In this document: positions 63,624 through 64,000 of the stretch, one piece after another
How the letters are laid out: each line of letters begins with the position of its first letter
Numbering within the stretch: the first letter of the stretch is position 1
Origin: Tritrichomonas musculus
Taxonomy: Eukaryota > Parabasalia > Tritrichomonadida > Tritrichomonadidae
NCBI GenBank assembly: GCA_039105265.1
Contig: JAPFFF010000002.1
Coordinates: forward strand, 1,426,001 to 1,490,000
Reading direction: 5' to 3'
Length of the DNA stretch: 64,000 nt
Program-made: the position numbers and the translations under genes
The notes under the pieces: model-generated
Databases searched by the model: none
Told to the model about the DNA's origin: nothing
The model's input: the letters and a program-made list of their open reading frames with translations, nothing else

Positions 63624-64000
63624 ATGTCTAAACAAATAATGAAAGAAGTAGAGTCCTTAATCCAAAAGACAATGAAGAAGAACCAGAAAGAGATAGAGGC
63701 AGCACTGATGAAACCTCTCCATCCTTCATATCCATTTAGTACGAATGGAATTTATTTTCTTATTGGTAAACCAGGTGCAGGTAAGAGTTATTGGTTGTGG
63801 AAACACATACTAATTACTGAACGTCTATTTAAGCATCCATACTATCAAAAAATAATATTTTGCTCAAGTTCTGGAAAAGCAGACAAAACGGCTGAGGCAA
63901 TGAGTAAAGAGGTAAAGACACCAATAGTATATCTTAATGAAGCCCAATTGATGGATTACCTAAAGAAACACCTCAAAAGAAAAATAAAATATTATGCAAT
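63624..64000 (+). CDS. A32-like packaging ATPase of element E, N-terminal part (runs off the window)
   Basis: A frame from MSKQIMKEVESLIQKTMKKN still open at the window edge (about 125 residues). The P-loop is YFLIGKPGAGKSYWLWKHIL near residues 42-61, and a following strand KIIFCSSSGKADK fits the A32/FtsK-like packaging ATPases. It starts ten bases after the integrase stop. The remainder is outside the window. It differs from B's ATPase in sequence but has the same layout. Confidence 0.8.
   Translation, partial: MSKQIMKEVESLIQKTMKKNQKEIEAALMKPLHPSYPFSTNGIYFLIGKPGAGKSYWLWKHILITERLFKHPYYQKIIFCSSSGKADKTAEAMSKEVKTPIVYLNEAQLMDYLKKHLKRKIKYYA

Larger units (their letters stand above)
59928..64000. 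mobile_element. Maverick/Polinton element E (left part; runs off the right edge)
   Basis: Begins with AGTAGTATAGTATAGG at 59928 inside the last gene of element D. The terminal repeat (to about 60160) matches the right end of element A in reverse, so A and E share a subfamily. Genes in view are a minor-capsid protein, integrase and the start of the packaging ATPase, all on the plus strand and open. TACAGC (59922-59927) is the expected target copy. No break is seen in the visible part, so it may be young, but the other end is out of view. Confidence 0.75.

Noticed and set aside
1-64000. Bacterial or phage origin of the DNA, suggested by intronless genes and fibre motifs
   Set aside because: Maverick gene set, nested 6-bp target duplications, mariner and MITE copies and absence of bacterial ribosome-binding sites favour a eukaryotic genome.

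Overview
The window is AT-rich eukaryotic DNA built almost wholly of Maverick/Polinton elements, which are large virus-like transposons with a protein-primed DNA polymerase, retroviral-type integrase, packaging ATPase and capsid genes. Genes are intronless and packed on both strands. A mariner-type transposon, a 900-bp mariner-like MITE and several minisatellites lie among them. No ordinary host gene is recognisable. Such stacking of Mavericks is known from Trichomonas vaginalis and its kin, so a trichomonad-like protist is my first guess. An AT-rich invertebrate is not excluded, because nothing host-specific is visible.

Layout. I read three nests, each a younger element sitting inside an older one. 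(1) 1-22411: element A (window edge to 14015) sits in element or region F (14016-22411). A carries a polymerase split by a MITE, a GIY-YIG-like gene, a minor-capsid candidate and two giant fibre-like genes. F holds a 2-kb-arm palindrome, three minisatellites and a DEAH-box helicase. A decayed mariner follows (22412 to about 23510). (2) 23619-47271: element C holds a minor-capsid homologue, a Ulp1-type protease and small coiled-coil and HNH genes. It is interrupted by element B (25010-45362), a nearly whole 20.35-kb Maverick with identical 268-bp terminal inverted repeats and a 6-bp target duplication. (3) 48736-64000: element D (polymerase, fibre genes, large conserved protein) is followed at 59928 by the left end of element E (minor capsid, integrase, ATPase), which runs off the window. 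About 1.4 kb of probable host DNA (47272-48735) separates nests 2 and 3.

How the genes work together, by family knowledge: polymerase B copies the element by protein priming; integrase inserts it; the major and minor capsid proteins, protease and A32-like ATPase would form and fill a particle. The unusual addition is a set of long proteins with phage-tail-fibre-like repeats in A, B and D, which suggests receptor-binding spikes. All polymerases carry an OTU/papain-like segment, and those of B and D also carry an internal HNH nuclease motif. Seven element ends share a hairpin followed by TATACTACT, and many genes start just behind a T-rich TTTATTT-type motif, so the elements seem to share end and promoter signals.

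The Mavericks are treated as fossils: they are named, bounded and described by parts only. Coordinates of ends and repeats were read by eye and may be off by a base or two.
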